Source of the DNA: Bacillota bacterium
GTDB lineage: Bacteria > Bacillota > Clostridia > Saccharofermentanales > Fastidiosipilaceae
NCBI GenBank assembly: GCA_023388435.1
Contig: JAEWGG010000013.1
Span: 62,001-126,000, forward strand
DNA: 64,000 nt
Direction of reading: 5' to 3'
The notes below the pieces were generated by a model. The model was not told the DNA's origin. It did not search any database and saw only the letters and a list, made by a program, of their open reading frames with translations. The position numbers were made by a program, and so were the translations under genes. This document shows, piece by piece, positions 15,379 through 24,306 of this stretch (the stretch's first letter is position 1; the number at the start of each line of letters is the position of its first letter).

Positions 15379-17175
15379 ATGGCTACTGAGAATCTGGCAT
15401 ACATGGCGCGCTACGCCTTCGCGGCCCTGATTTTGCTCTGCCTGGCGCTGCTCCTGACAGCGGCAATTCGTGATTTTTTCTGGCGTATTCGCAGCGGCCG
15501 CAAGCCGATGGAGGGCTTTTTCCTAATAGCCCAGAGCAGCAAGGTCCGTCCTGGTCTGGTCAAGAGCTTTCCCTTGTACAGCACGACGGCCCTTGGTTCG
15601 GCCCGGTCCTCGGACATCGTCCTCCGCGGCTCGGGCGTGGGTTACCGCCACGCCATTATTTACATATACGACGACCGCTGGTATGTGGCCCCAGCGGAGG
15701 GACGGCAAAAATTGATGCTCAATGGGGTGGCGATCCGTGAGGCCATTCCGCTGGAGGACCAGGATGTGATCAGCATTGGGGACCTGCGCCTGGTCTTCGT
15801 CAACGAGCGCAAGGCGGCGGAGGCTTCGGGACTGCGCTATCAGCAGCGGCCGGAGCGGCGGCCCTGGCGGGGCCAGCTGCAACTGCCGACCTGGCTGCCC
15901 TGGCTCTGTGTGAACCTCTTCATGCTCTTGGGGGCGGCGCTGCTCTATTATATGGAGCGGGATGGGGCGGAGGTCTACCGCCAGCATACGCTCATCATCT
16001 GCGGGCTCTATGCCCTGGGCTTCAACCTCCTGTATATCCTTTTGCCCATCTTCATGCCCTATGTGGACCGAGGGGTGATTCTGGCCGTCTACCAGTTGGC
16101 GGCTCTGGGCCTCATTCTTCAGCTGCGCTTCATCGTGCTGGCCTGGTTCGGGGAAGATTTGACAGCTGAGCGTATCGCCATGATTCTGGGTCGTATTCGG
16201 ATGCTGGAGTACATGAGTGCGCTGGGCCTGGTGCTGCTGCCCGTAGGGGCCTGTATTGTGGCCAAGACGGGCTTCCTGGAACTCTTGAACCGCGTCTGTC
16301 TTGTCCTGGTGCCGCTGATGCTTCTGGCGACACGCATCCTGGGGCGGGGTGGAGACACACACGGGGCCTCGCTCTGGATTTATGTGGGCCCTGTATCGAT
16401 ACAGCTGACAGAATATGTGAAGCTCTGCTATCTGCTTGTTCTGGCCTCCTTTTTCAAGAATCGGCCTCCGCTGAAGAAGCAGTTCCTCTTCGCGGGCTGG
16501 GCGGCGCTGGTCTTCGCTCTGATCATGCTTCTGCCGGACCTGGGCAGTATCATGGTGCTCCTGCCGACAACGCTAGTGGTCTTTTTTGTGATGACTTCGG
16601 AGTACCTGATCACACTGGGGATCCTGGTCGGTGGCTCGGCGCTGAGTTTCCTGATTTACACGGTCTTCCCCCACGTGCAGCGGCGCATCGCGGGCTGGGC
16701 CACGCTCTGGACGGAAGTCAACGACAGCAATCGACAGATTGTCTACGGCCTCCAGTCCATGTCCCGTGGCGGGCTGCTGGGCAAGGGGCTGGGTAACGGC
16801 ACGCCGGTGGGTACGCCACAGTATATGGATGACATGGTCTTCGCCCCGCTCTGTGAAGACTTCGGCCTCCTGGTGGGCATCGCCTGTCTCCTGCTCTTTA
16901 TCTTTATCTGGCTGCGGGTGGCGCGGATGTGTGTCGACACACGTGACGGCTTTAGTTCGAGCCTGCTCCTGGGATTGGGGACAGCCCTCTTTTTCGAGGC
17001 GGCGGTGGTCATATCGGGAGCTACAGGTCTCATCCCCCTGACGGGGGCCACCCTGCCCTTTATCGCTCGGGGCGGGTCCTCACTGCTTGCAAAATATCTG
17101 CTGATTGCAGGGATTCTAGGCCTGGGGGCCAGACGGGAAAGGGGGAGGTCCTTCCATGAAAAGCTTGCTGCGTAA
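15379..17175 (+). CDS. FHA domain fused to a RodA/FtsW/SpoVE-family SEDS protein
   Basis: SEDS proteins polymerise lipid-II glycan strands with a partner class B PBP. The 598-residue protein starts with one membrane segment (about residues 10-30) and then an FHA domain (about 55-145, with GSARSSDIVLRGSGVGYRHA matching the phosphothreonine-binding loop). The ten-segment SEDS core follows, with PDLGSIMVLLP, GLLGKGLGNG and the terminal ITGLIPLTGATLPFIARGG-like block (ATGLIPLTGATLPF). SEDS proteins are usually about 400 residues, so the FHA part is an addition. A GAGGAGG lies only about four bases before the ATG; an ATG eight codons later is an alternative start. The PBP overlaps its 3' end by 20 bases. 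Confidence 0.9.
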   Translation: MATENLAYMARYAFAALILLCLALLLTAAIRDFFWRIRSGRKPMEGFFLIAQSSKVRPGLVKSFPLYSTTALGSARSSDIVLRGSGVGYRHAIIYIYDDRWYVAPAEGRQKLMLNGVAIREAIPLEDQDVISIGDLRLVFVNERKAAEASGLRYQQRPERRPWRGQLQLPTWLPWLCVNLFMLLGAALLYYMERDGAEVYRQHTLIICGLYALGFNLLYILLPIFMPYVDRGVILAVYQLAALGLILQLRFIVLAWFGEDLTAERIAMILGRIRMLEYMSALGLVLLPVGACIVAKTGFLELLNRVCLVLVPLMLLATRILGRGGDTHGASLWIYVGPVSIQLTEYVKLCYLLVLASFFKNRPPLKKQFLFAGWAALVFALIMLLPDLGSIMVLLPTTLVVFFVMTSEYLITLGILVGGSALSFLIYTVFPHVQRRIAGWATLWTEVNDSNRQIVYGLQSMSRGGLLGKGLGNGTPVGTPQYMDDMVFAPLCEDFGLLVGIACLLLFIFIWLRVARMCVDTRDGFSSSLLLGLGTALFFEAAVVISGATGLIPLTGATLPFIARGGSSLLAKYLLIAGILGLGARRERGRSFHEKLAA

Positions 17176-18556
17176 TATGCGCCTGATTTTTATTTTCTTT
17201 ATTATCTTGGGTCTGCTCCTGCTCACTGGGCTCAGCTTCCAGCAGCGCCGGGCCAGCCGTATCTTCCTGCGCGGGGCGGGGGAGGACCGGGAGGCCCTGG
17301 GCCAGCGCTACCGCTATGCGGGGGCCATTTACTCCAAGGATGGCCAGCGCCTGGCGGCCTCTGAAAACGGGGAGCGTGTCTATGCCGAAGATCCGGAATT
17401 GGCCAGGGCCTTCTTACATGTGGTGGGCGACTACACACACAATATTAGCAATACGATCGAGAACCAGTACCAGGACATTCTCCTCGGCACGAAGCGGCCG
17501 ATCTGGACACAATTCATGCTCGACCTCCATGGTAAGGGACTTCAGGGAAATGACCTCTACACGAGTCTGGACAGCAGGATTCAGCGCTATGCCTATCGTC
17601 TCCTGGCCGAGCGTAGGGGGGCCATTGTCGTCCTGAATTATCGGACGGGCGAGGTGGTGGCGGCGGTGAGCACACCGACTACGGATGTGGACAATGTGAT
17701 TCGCTATGAGGATATCCCGGATTCGGCCCTCTTCAACCGCGTCTTTGACGGCAGCTACCTGCCGGGTTCGACCTTTAAGATTGTGAGTTCGGCGGCCTGG
17801 CTTTCCTCTCCGCAGTATGATCCGAATCTCGTCGTCCAGTGCATACGGCCCCGGCCCTTGATTGAGCCAGATGGGGTGCGTGAGGACTATAACATCGGTG
17901 AAAATCACGGCGAGGTGGACCTGGACCAGGGTTTTGCGACTTCCTGCAACTATTTTTTCGGCACGCTGGGACTGAAATTGGGCTACGATTCCCTGAAACA
18001 GATGGCGGAGCAGCTGGGTTATAATCGCTCGCTAAAGGTGGGGGAGCTCCAGGTGCGGAAGGGGATTTTTGCCCCCAGCAGCCAGTCGGAGGCCCAGCTG
18101 ACCTGGATGGCGATTGGCCAGCCCCAGGGCCAGGACCAGATTTTGCTCAGTCCGATGCAGCTTTGTATGGATACGGCGACCATTGCCGCAGGCGGGCAGG
18201 TTCCTGGCTGGAGCCTGGCCCAGTCCTGGGTGGATCCGGATGGGGGCGAGCACGCCATCCCGGCAACGAAGTCGACGGAGGGCCTGGAAGCGACGGTGGC
18301 CGAGAGGCTGCGCAGCGTGATGCAGAGGGCTGTGGAGACGGGCTACCAGGCCGCAGCTGTGGAGGGCTATGCGGTTGGAGGCAAGACGGGCACGGTCGAA
18401 GTGGAGGGGCAAGAGCGTCCGAACCGCCTATTTACCGGTTTCCTGGGTTCGGATGAGGCCCCCTATGCGATCAGCATGGTGTACGAGGATTCTTACTATG
18501 CCCCAATTGAGGACGCCAGTGGCCTGCTGAGCCTCTTGGCTGAGTTGAAACCTTAG
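17156..18556 (+). CDS. Class B penicillin-binding protein (PbpA/PBP2-like transpeptidase)
   Basis: The 466-residue protein has a cytoplasmic tip, one membrane anchor (about residues 9-26), a short pedestal and a transpeptidase domain. All three active-site motifs are visible: STFK (about residue 204), SCN (about 263) and KTG (GKTGTVEVE, about 410). The short pedestal resembles PbpA-type partners of RodA rather than large PBP2 proteins. Overlap with the FHA-RodA gene implies that the two form the elongation-type SEDS-PBP pair. The ATG at 17156 has GGGGGAGG upstream. A hairpin at 18580-18610 ends the unit. Confidence 0.92.
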   Translation: MKSLLRNMRLIFIFFIILGLLLLTGLSFQQRRASRIFLRGAGEDREALGQRYRYAGAIYSKDGQRLAASENGERVYAEDPELARAFLHVVGDYTHNISNTIENQYQDILLGTKRPIWTQFMLDLHGKGLQGNDLYTSLDSRIQRYAYRLLAERRGAIVVLNYRTGEVVAAVSTPTTDVDNVIRYEDIPDSALFNRVFDGSYLPGSTFKIVSSAAWLSSPQYDPNLVVQCIRPRPLIEPDGVREDYNIGENHGEVDLDQGFATSCNYFFGTLGLKLGYDSLKQMAEQLGYNRSLKVGELQVRKGIFAPSSQSEAQLTWMAIGQPQGQDQILLSPMQLCMDTATIAAGGQVPGWSLAQSWVDPDGGEHAIPATKSTEGLEATVAERLRSVMQRAVETGYQAAAVEGYAVGGKTGTVEVEGQERPNRLFTGFLGSDEAPYAISMVYEDSYYAPIEDASGLLSLLAELKP

Positions 18557-18579
18557 CGCTCCGCGGAATGAACCCATAT

Positions 18580-18610
18580 AGAGAAAGGAGGACCAGGTCC
18601 TCCCTTCTCT
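18580..18610. terminator. Hairpin between convergent pbp and plsC genes
   Basis: AGAGAAAGGAGGACC pairs with GGTCCTCCCTTCTCT with one mismatch, a very stable symmetrical stem. It sits between two convergent stop codons. T-runs on both sides are weak (TTATTTCTT on the plus side), so it may terminate in both directions or only protect transcript ends. Confidence 0.6.
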
Positions 18611-18613
18611 AGG

Positions 18614-19426
18614 TTATTTCTTACATTCTTCGCCGGCCTCACCAGGGAGTGTAGACTCCGCATCTTCTTGTTTGTCAGATTGCATATTTTTTGTATGACC
18701 AACTGGCAGGGAACTGTAGTCGCGCGGGACTTCTTTATGGGCGAAGCGCGTTTCCATCCACTGGCGGAGGGCGGCTGTCATTTCCTTTGTTGAGGAGAAA
18801 TGTTCAGGTTGCAGGGCCTTCCCGAAGCTGATAATCAGCCGGTGCTTGTGGCCCTCCTTATCGCGAAAGCTGGGCAGGCGGTAGTAGCGGTTGAAAATCT
18901 CGTAGGCCCCGTCCAGAAAGACTGGAATGATGGGGACGCCGGCCTTGCGGGCGAGGAAGCAGGCCCCGTCCTGGATGCGTCCCAGGCGGCCGTTGCGTGA
19001 ACGTGTGCCCTCAGGATGAATCAGGAGAATATTCTCGTCCTTGCGCAGGGCTTCCAGGGCGGACTGGAGGGCGCGGATGGGATTGCCCCGCCGCTTGATG
19101 GGAATGCCCCGTCCGACGCGCATGATAACCCGGCCAAAGGGGCCGTGACGGGTCAGCAGGTCCTCCGCTCCGATGCAGCAAAAGCGCTTGAAAAGGGGCT
19201 TGGGCAGGCAGGACATGATCCACATGCCATCGACATAGGTCTCGTGGTTGGCGGCGAGGATGTAGGAACCCTGGCGGGGCAGGTGCTCCAGGCCCCGGAC
19301 CTCGAAGCGCACGCCACGGCGGGAGAGAAACATACCTGTGTGGTAGAGGAGGCGTCCGCTGAGACCACGGCGCATGGGTTCCGCGTGAGCGTGGGCCACA
19401 GTGTTCTGGGGCAGGGTCGTGGACAA
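18614..19426 (-). CDS. 1-acyl-sn-glycerol-3-phosphate acyltransferase family (PlsC-like)
   Basis: The 270-residue enzyme has the acyltransferase signatures NHETYVDG (H-X4-D motif, about residue 60) and PEGTRSRNG (about residue 136). Such enzymes esterify position 2 of lysophosphatidic acid at the cytoplasmic membrane face. I take the TTG at 19424-19426 as the start because AAGGAGG lies nine bases upstream. The ATG inside that same site is in another frame. A C-terminal tail of about 30 residues after the catalytic domain is acidic and unconserved. It is divergent from an acyl-CoA ligase, which fits lipid metabolism. Confidence 0.88.
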   Translation of the reverse strand: MSTTLPQNTVAHAHAEPMRRGLSGRLLYHTGMFLSRRGVRFEVRGLEHLPRQGSYILAANHETYVDGMWIMSCLPKPLFKRFCCIGAEDLLTRHGPFGRVIMRVGRGIPIKRRGNPIRALQSALEALRKDENILLIHPEGTRSRNGRLGRIQDGACFLARKAGVPIIPVFLDGAYEIFNRYYRLPSFRDKEGHKHRLIISFGKALQPEHFSSTKEMTAALRQWMETRFAHKEVPRDYSSLPVGHTKNMQSDKQEDAESTLPGEAGEECKK

Positions 19427-19472
19427 GGGTTCATCCTCCTTAAAGCTTAAGCTTTTCTAAAGATTACCCCCT

Positions 19473-19481
19473 ATTCTAGCA
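19473..19481 (-). promoter_or_regulatory. Extended -10 promoter element for plsC
   Basis: The minus strand reads TGCTAGAAT, 47 bases upstream of the TTG start. It is identical to the element proposed for dnaA. Confidence 0.45.
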
Positions 19482-19530
19482 CAAGCCAGAAGGAAAACAG
19501 GACAAATGCGGTTATAGTAATTATTTCGCC

Positions 19531-19559
19531 TTGCAAAGCTTTCGTTCTCGTGGCACAAT
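19531..19559 (+). promoter_or_regulatory. Candidate promoter for the acyl-CoA ligase
   Basis: TTGCAA (19531-19536), 17 bases, then CACAAT (19554-19559), about 78 bases before the ATG at 19637. Both hexamers deviate from consensus by two positions. Confidence 0.35.
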
Positions 19560-19636
19560 ACCTAAGAACAGCGGGCCTGACCCGCAGTGGACTCCTGATA
19601 TATAGAATTAAAACTATGCATAATAAGGAGAAAATA

Positions 19637-21454
19637 ATGGAAATTATTAAGGGTAAGGCCCTCTTTGAAACGCGGGACTTCGCCAACCTCCATATCATGC
19701 TGGAGCAGTGTGCCCAGCTCTATGGCTCGCTGCCAGCCTACCGTTTTCGCCGCCGCCCCCGGGGAAAAGTCGAGCTGCGCAGCTACAGTGAACTGCTCGC
19801 GGACGTCGACGCCCTCATGCTGGCCCTGAACGAACTTGGCCTGGGCCAGTCCGGAGTAGCTGTGACGGGGCCGAACAGCTACGAGTGGGCCCTGTCTTAT
19901 CTGGCGGCAATCAATGGGGCGGACTATGTGGTGCCCCTGGACCGCCTCCTGCCCGCTGGTGAAATGGGCCAGCTCCTGCGCCGCAGCAAGGCCCAGGCCC
20001 TGATCTACGCTCCCCAGCTCCAGGAACTGGTTGAGGGCCTCAAGGCGGACTGCCCGAATGTGAAGTACTGGATCTGTATGGACGCCATGGCCGAGCGTGA
20101 GCAGCAGCGCCAGACTCTGGAGGCGGAGGCCCAGGAGGGGCGGCACCTGCTACTCAGTGACTTGTTAAAGAAGGGCCGCCTGGCCCTGGAAGCCGATGAG
20201 AAGGTGCTGGAGGCGATGCTTGAGGCCATCCCGAACCAGACCATGGCCTCGCTGGTCTTTACCTCAGGTACGACTTCGGAAGCGAAGGGTGTCATGCTCT
20301 CCCAGCACAACCTCTGCAGCAACATCCGCTCCTCCTCCTCCAACTTGCGTATTGAGGCTGGCGAGCGTGTCCTCTCCGTCCTGCCCCTCCACCATGCCTT
20401 CGAAACTACAGTGGGCATGTTGACCATCCTCTACCACGGCGGCTGTATCTGCTTTACCGACGGCCTGCGCTATCTGGCCCAGAACCTCTACGAGTGGAAG
20501 ATTAATGTCATGCTGGGCGTGCCCCTGCTCTTCGAAAATATCTATAAGCGCATCTCGGGCAGCATCGAGAAGAGCGGGAAGCAGAACCTCGTCAACATCA
20601 TGCGCCCCATCGGCCGCAACCTGGCCCGCATCGGCGTCAAGGCGAACCGCCAGCTCTTCCGGGCCATTCTGGAGGGCCTGGGCGGCGAACTGCGCATGGT
20701 AGTCAGTGGAGCCGCAGCCATAGACAAGGAAATTCACCAGGCCTTTGTGGACTTCGGCGTGGAATTCTACCAGGGCTACGGCCTGTCTGAGTCAGCCCCC
20801 GTCGTGGCCTGTAACGACAGCTCACAGAATGTTCCAGGTACGATTGGCCGCCCGCTGGCAGGCATCGAACTGGCCATCGACAATCAGCGGAAAGGCGAGG
20901 TCGGTGAGCTGCTGACTCGCAGCGACTCCGTGATGCTGGGCTACTACGAGGCTCCAGAATTGACGGCCGAGGTCATCGACAAGGATGGCTGGCTGCACAC
21001 GGGGGACCTGGGCTACTTCGAGAAGGGCAGCCTGATTATCACGGGCCGCTCGAAGTCCGTCATTGTTCTGACTAATGGCAAAAATGTCTTTCCAGAGGAA
21101 TTGGAGAGTGTTCTGGCCCAGCACCAGGGGGTCAAGGGCGTCATGGTCTTCGGACAGGACAACGGCCGTTCGGCCATCGATGTCGCAGCCCTCTTTGAGG
21201 TGGATGCCGAGGCCCTGACTGCTGCGGGTATCCAGGACATTCCTGCGTACCTGGAGAGCCTGGTGATCCGCCTGAATCAGTCCATGCCCGCGTATAAGGC
21301 GGTGAAATATTTCCTGTACACCGAGGAGCCCATGGAGCGCACCACGACGCTCAAGGTGAAGCGCTTCTTGCAGCAGGAAAAAGTCCAGCAGCGTCTGGCC
21401 GCCAGTTCCCTGAGCCTGCGTCAGGCCCAGGGGCGGAAGCTCGAAGACCTCTGA
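19637..21454 (+). CDS. AMP-dependent long-chain acyl-CoA ligase family protein
   Basis: Adenylate-forming enzymes of this family activate fatty acids to acyl-AMP and then acyl-CoA. The 605-residue protein has the P-loop FTSGTTSEAKGVMLS (about residue 203), the YGLSESAP motif, GWLHTGDLGYF and GRSKSVIVLTNGKNVFPEELE, followed by the lysine of the C-terminal domain (TLKVKRF). The ATG at 19637 has AAGGAG six bases upstream. An in-frame upstream extension to 19550 starts from a non-canonical site without one. The neighbour plsC suggests use of exogenous fatty acids for phospholipids. A terminator follows at 21487-21513. Confidence 0.9.
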   Translation: MEIIKGKALFETRDFANLHIMLEQCAQLYGSLPAYRFRRRPRGKVELRSYSELLADVDALMLALNELGLGQSGVAVTGPNSYEWALSYLAAINGADYVVPLDRLLPAGEMGQLLRRSKAQALIYAPQLQELVEGLKADCPNVKYWICMDAMAEREQQRQTLEAEAQEGRHLLLSDLLKKGRLALEADEKVLEAMLEAIPNQTMASLVFTSGTTSEAKGVMLSQHNLCSNIRSSSSNLRIEAGERVLSVLPLHHAFETTVGMLTILYHGGCICFTDGLRYLAQNLYEWKINVMLGVPLLFENIYKRISGSIEKSGKQNLVNIMRPIGRNLARIGVKANRQLFRAILEGLGGELRMVVSGAAAIDKEIHQAFVDFGVEFYQGYGLSESAPVVACNDSSQNVPGTIGRPLAGIELAIDNQRKGEVGELLTRSDSVMLGYYEAPELTAEVIDKDGWLHTGDLGYFEKGSLIITGRSKSVIVLTNGKNVFPEELESVLAQHQGVKGVMVFGQDNGRSAIDVAALFEVDAEALTAAGIQDIPAYLESLVIRLNQSMPAYKAVKYFLYTEEPMERTTTLKVKRFLQQEKVQQRLAASSLSLRQAQGRKLEDL

Positions 21455-21486
21455 TTGTCCCCCAATTTACACAGATCACCGTGTCC

Positions 21487-21513
21487 GCCCTCCCGTACAG
21501 GAGGGCGTTTTTT
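21487..21513 (+). terminator. Intrinsic terminator after the acyl-CoA ligase
   Basis: GCCCTCC (21487-21493) and GGAGGGC (21500-21506) form a perfect stem with a six-base loop, followed by GTTTTTT. Confidence 0.88.
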
Positions 21514-21580
21514 ATAAGGGGTCATTCTGACTTTTTCCATAAAATATGAAGAAAATTCTTGCCCTGGGCTGGGAAATCGC

Positions 21581-21630
21581 TTGACAGCATTTTTGCGCTT
21601 AACTAAAATAACGAACGAAAACGTTTTAGT
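21581..21630 (+). promoter_or_regulatory. LacI-gene promoter with LacI-type operator
   Basis: TTGACA (21581-21586), a 17-base spacer and TAAAAT (21604-21609) form a strong promoter. Just downstream AAAACGTTTT (21618-21627) is a palindrome with a central CG, as in LacI/GalR operators. A wider repeat ACTAAAA (21602-21608) / TTTTAGT (21624-21630) encloses it. Binding there would block the promoter, so autoregulation and control of the whole operon are likely. Confidence 0.75.
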
Positions 21631-21695
21631 TGTGCTGAAAATAAGACGCTATGCACAACGGAGCGAGTTGAAACTAGGAAGAGAGGGCTCAGGGT

Positions 21696-22787
21696 GTGCC
21701 CCAGACCAAGCGCAGCGTGACCATTAAGGATATCGCCCAACTGCTGGGCATTTCTACGGCCACGGTGCACCGCGCACTGGCGAAGAAGCCAGGCGTAGGG
21801 GCGGAGCTCTCGGAGCGAATCTGGCAGTGCGCCAGGGACCTCGGCTATCGGGCGAACTACGCGGCCTCCGCCATCAAGAGCGGACTGCGGCGTGTGGCCC
21901 TGGTACTGCCCTTTTACTCAGGGCAGACGGCCCCCTACTTCGACTACATCTGGAGCGGCTGTCGCCGAGCTGCCCAGGAGCTGCGCCTGATCAATATCGA
22001 GGTCCAGGAATGGCCCTGTGAATGTGAGGAGGAGCAGCTGGAAATCCTGGAATCCTTTGCCCGCATGAGCGAGGATGAGCGTCCGATGGGGGTCGTCAGC
22101 TTCTGCTTCACAGATGGGCGGCGGCTGGAACAGAAGCTGGAGGCTCTGGCTGAGCTGGGGCTGCGGATTCTGGTCATCGACTCCCCCCTGGAACGGCGGG
22201 AGGAGATTTACCACCTCTCTCCAGAGGCACCCAGTATGGGCGAGCTGGCGGCGGACTTCCTGTCCCTCTGCTGTCCGGAGGAGGGCTCGGTACTAGTCAG
22301 CGTAGGCCGCTCGGATTCGGGTATTCATCGGCAGAAGTTGGAGTACTTCTGCAGGCGTTTGGCCCTGAAAAAGCCAGGGCTTCGGGTGCTGCCAGTAGGC
22401 GGCTACGACCCGGAGAGCCGCTTTAGCCGAACGTTCTACGAGACCTGCATGGAGGCCCTGGATCGGGATCCGGCGATTTGCGCCTGCTACGCGATGACCT
22501 CTTATGACAACCGGGGCATGGCCGAGGCGGTCTGGGACAGCGGGCGGCGTAAGACCTGCTATCTGGTGGGGGTGGACCTCTCTACGGACACCCGGGACCT
22601 GCTCCATGCGGGCAAGCTCGATGCGGTGATCAACCAGGGAGCCTTTGCGAAAGGCTACCACGGCCTGCGGAATCTGGGGGATGCCCTGATCCGCAACAAG
22701 CGGAAGATACGGGAAGTGCGCTTCCCTATCGACCTGATTTTACCCAGCAATTTGAGGTTCTATGAGCATCGCTCGGAGGAACCTTAG
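21696..22787 (+). CDS. LacI-family transcriptional regulator of the uronide operon
   Basis: The 363-residue protein has an N-terminal helix-turn-helix (VTIKDIAQLLGISTATVHRALAKKPGV, residues 8 onward, spanning the recognition helix) and a periplasmic-binding-protein-like effector domain. The residue set STATVHRAL in the recognition helix differs from the usual STVSRVL. The GTG at 21696 has AGAGAGGG eight bases upstream. It is transcribed in the same direction as the following transporter and degradation genes, only 37 bases ahead of the binding-protein gene. The effector is presumably a breakdown product of the imported oligosaccharide, which is inference. Confidence 0.9.
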   Translation: MPQTKRSVTIKDIAQLLGISTATVHRALAKKPGVGAELSERIWQCARDLGYRANYAASAIKSGLRRVALVLPFYSGQTAPYFDYIWSGCRRAAQELRLINIEVQEWPCECEEEQLEILESFARMSEDERPMGVVSFCFTDGRRLEQKLEALAELGLRILVIDSPLERREEIYHLSPEAPSMGELAADFLSLCCPEEGSVLVSVGRSDSGIHRQKLEYFCRRLALKKPGLRVLPVGGYDPESRFSRTFYETCMEALDRDPAICACYAMTSYDNRGMAEAVWDSGRRKTCYLVGVDLSTDTRDLLHAGKLDAVINQGAFAKGYHGLRNLGDALIRNKRKIREVRFPIDLILPSNLRFYEHRSEEP

Positions 22788-22824
22788 ATTATAGAACGAC
22801 GCAGAGTAAAAAGGAGGAATTAGC

Positions 22825-24150
22825 ATGCGTAAAGGTTTTATCCGTCTGGCGGCGCTGAGCGCGGCTACGGTGCTCAGCCTCGGCTCCCTCGCAGCCTGTG
22901 GTGGCAAGACTTCATCCACCGACACGAACAAGACCCCTGACAGTGGTGACAAGGTGAAGACCACGGTCGCCAATGCGGAGAAGTTTAAGGATCAGAGCCT
23001 GGTTTACTGGTCCAACTTCGAGAAGACCGAGCCCCAGGGTAAGGTGCTGTCGGCGGCGGTTGAGGATTTCAATAAGCAGACCGGGGCCAAGGTCCAGGTG
23101 GAGTTCAAGGGTCGTAAGGGCATTAAGGAAGGCCTGATCCCCGCCCTGGATGCTGGGCAGAAGGTGGACCTCTTCGACGGCCAGGGCAATAAGAGCAATT
23201 ACGGTGAGCGCATTGTGCCCCTGGATGACTATGTGGACGAGGCCTATCTGAGCAAGAGCAATCCCACGCTCATTGAGCTGACGCGCTCCTACTATAAAGA
23301 TGGGAAGCTCTATGAGCTGCCCTTCCAGTTCAAGGGTAACGCCTATCTCTACAATAAGGGCCTCTTCAAAAAGGCGGGTATCAGCACGGTGCCCAAGACC
23401 TGGAAGGACTTCCTCGATGTCTGTGAGAAGCTGAAAGCTGCGGGCATTACGCCGCTGACCACGGATGACGCCTACGCGATGCAGGCCTTCGGCATGCACC
23501 TGGCCCGCCTCGTCGGTTCGGACAAGGTTAAGGACATCGTCGACAACGGCAAGTGGGAGGAGCCCGCTGTGCTGGAGACCGCCAAGGCCTTCGCGGAGCT
23601 GGCCACGAAGGGCTACTTCGTGGACAAGGTTGGCAGCAATGCCTGGCCCACAGGTCAGAATACCCAGTTCGCCCTCGGTAAGGCGGCCATGTACTGCACG
23701 GGTACCTTCCTGGTCAATGAGGTCAAGAATCTGACGGGTCCGGATTTCGAGTGGGGTTTCTTCGGCTATCCTGAGCTCGAAGGCGGCGTGAACGGTCTTG
23801 AGGCCATGGTCATGGGCTCCCAGAGCTTCTCGGTGACCAATAAGTGCCAGAATGTGGAGCTGGCGGTGGCCCTGGTCAAGCATATGACGCGCGGACACTG
23901 GGATGCCGAATTTGCCAAGGAGTGCATTGGTATTCCGAGCGACAGCGACAATGCGGAGCTCTATCCTGCGCAGCTGGCTGAGGCCCGCCCGTATTTTGAG
24001 AAGTGCACGATGATCTTCCCCATCTCTGGCGGTCTGGAAAATAATCCCGAGATTACGCCGTCTCTGAAGGAGAATCTGATGAAGCTCTATGCGGGCGCCC
24101 TGAGCCCTGAGGACTTCGTCAAGAATATGAAGGCTTCGGCTAAGAAGTAA
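22825..24150 (+). CDS. Extracellular sugar-binding lipoprotein of an ABC transporter
   Basis: The 441-residue protein belongs to the family 1 carbohydrate-binding proteins. It has a lipoprotein signal peptide with lipobox LAAC (Cys25), a G/T/S-rich linker and then a mature domain starting VYWSNFEKTEP. The ATG has AAGGAGG seven bases upstream, one of the strongest sites in the window. It delivers substrate to the two permeases downstream. No ATPase gene is nearby, so a shared MsmK-like ATPase elsewhere is expected. The context of sulfatase, heparinase-like lyase and GH88 suggests sulfated uronate-containing oligosaccharides as ligand. Confidence 0.92.
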   Translation: MRKGFIRLAALSAATVLSLGSLAACGGKTSSTDTNKTPDSGDKVKTTVANAEKFKDQSLVYWSNFEKTEPQGKVLSAAVEDFNKQTGAKVQVEFKGRKGIKEGLIPALDAGQKVDLFDGQGNKSNYGERIVPLDDYVDEAYLSKSNPTLIELTRSYYKDGKLYELPFQFKGNAYLYNKGLFKKAGISTVPKTWKDFLDVCEKLKAAGITPLTTDDAYAMQAFGMHLARLVGSDKVKDIVDNGKWEEPAVLETAKAFAELATKGYFVDKVGSNAWPTGQNTQFALGKAAMYCTGTFLVNEVKNLTGPDFEWGFFGYPELEGGVNGLEAMVMGSQSFSVTNKCQNVELAVALVKHMTRGHWDAEFAKECIGIPSDSDNAELYPAQLAEARPYFEKCTMIFPISGGLENNPEITPSLKENLMKLYAGALSPEDFVKNMKASAKK

Positions 24151-24216
24151 GGTATCTTTTAGGCTGGTAGTTTTACCATCCTGCGGGGTGACTCGCGGGA
24201 TGGTCCCCCGTGAGAA

Positions 24217-24238
24217 CCTGGCCCCAATCGGGGCCAGG
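24217..24238 (+). promoter_or_regulatory. Intercistronic hairpin between binding-protein and permease genes
   Basis: CCTGGCCCC (24217-24225) pairs perfectly with GGGGCCAGG (24230-24238) around AATC. No T-run follows, so it is more likely an RNA-stabilising or processing hairpin than a terminator. Such an element could keep the binding-protein message more abundant than that of the permeases. Confidence 0.55.
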
Positions 24239-24306
24239 GCTCTCCTATATTAGGGGTCGCTGTCCGCAGCTTCCGCTGCAGTGGCCCGCAACAAGGAGTC
24301 AGGCTT

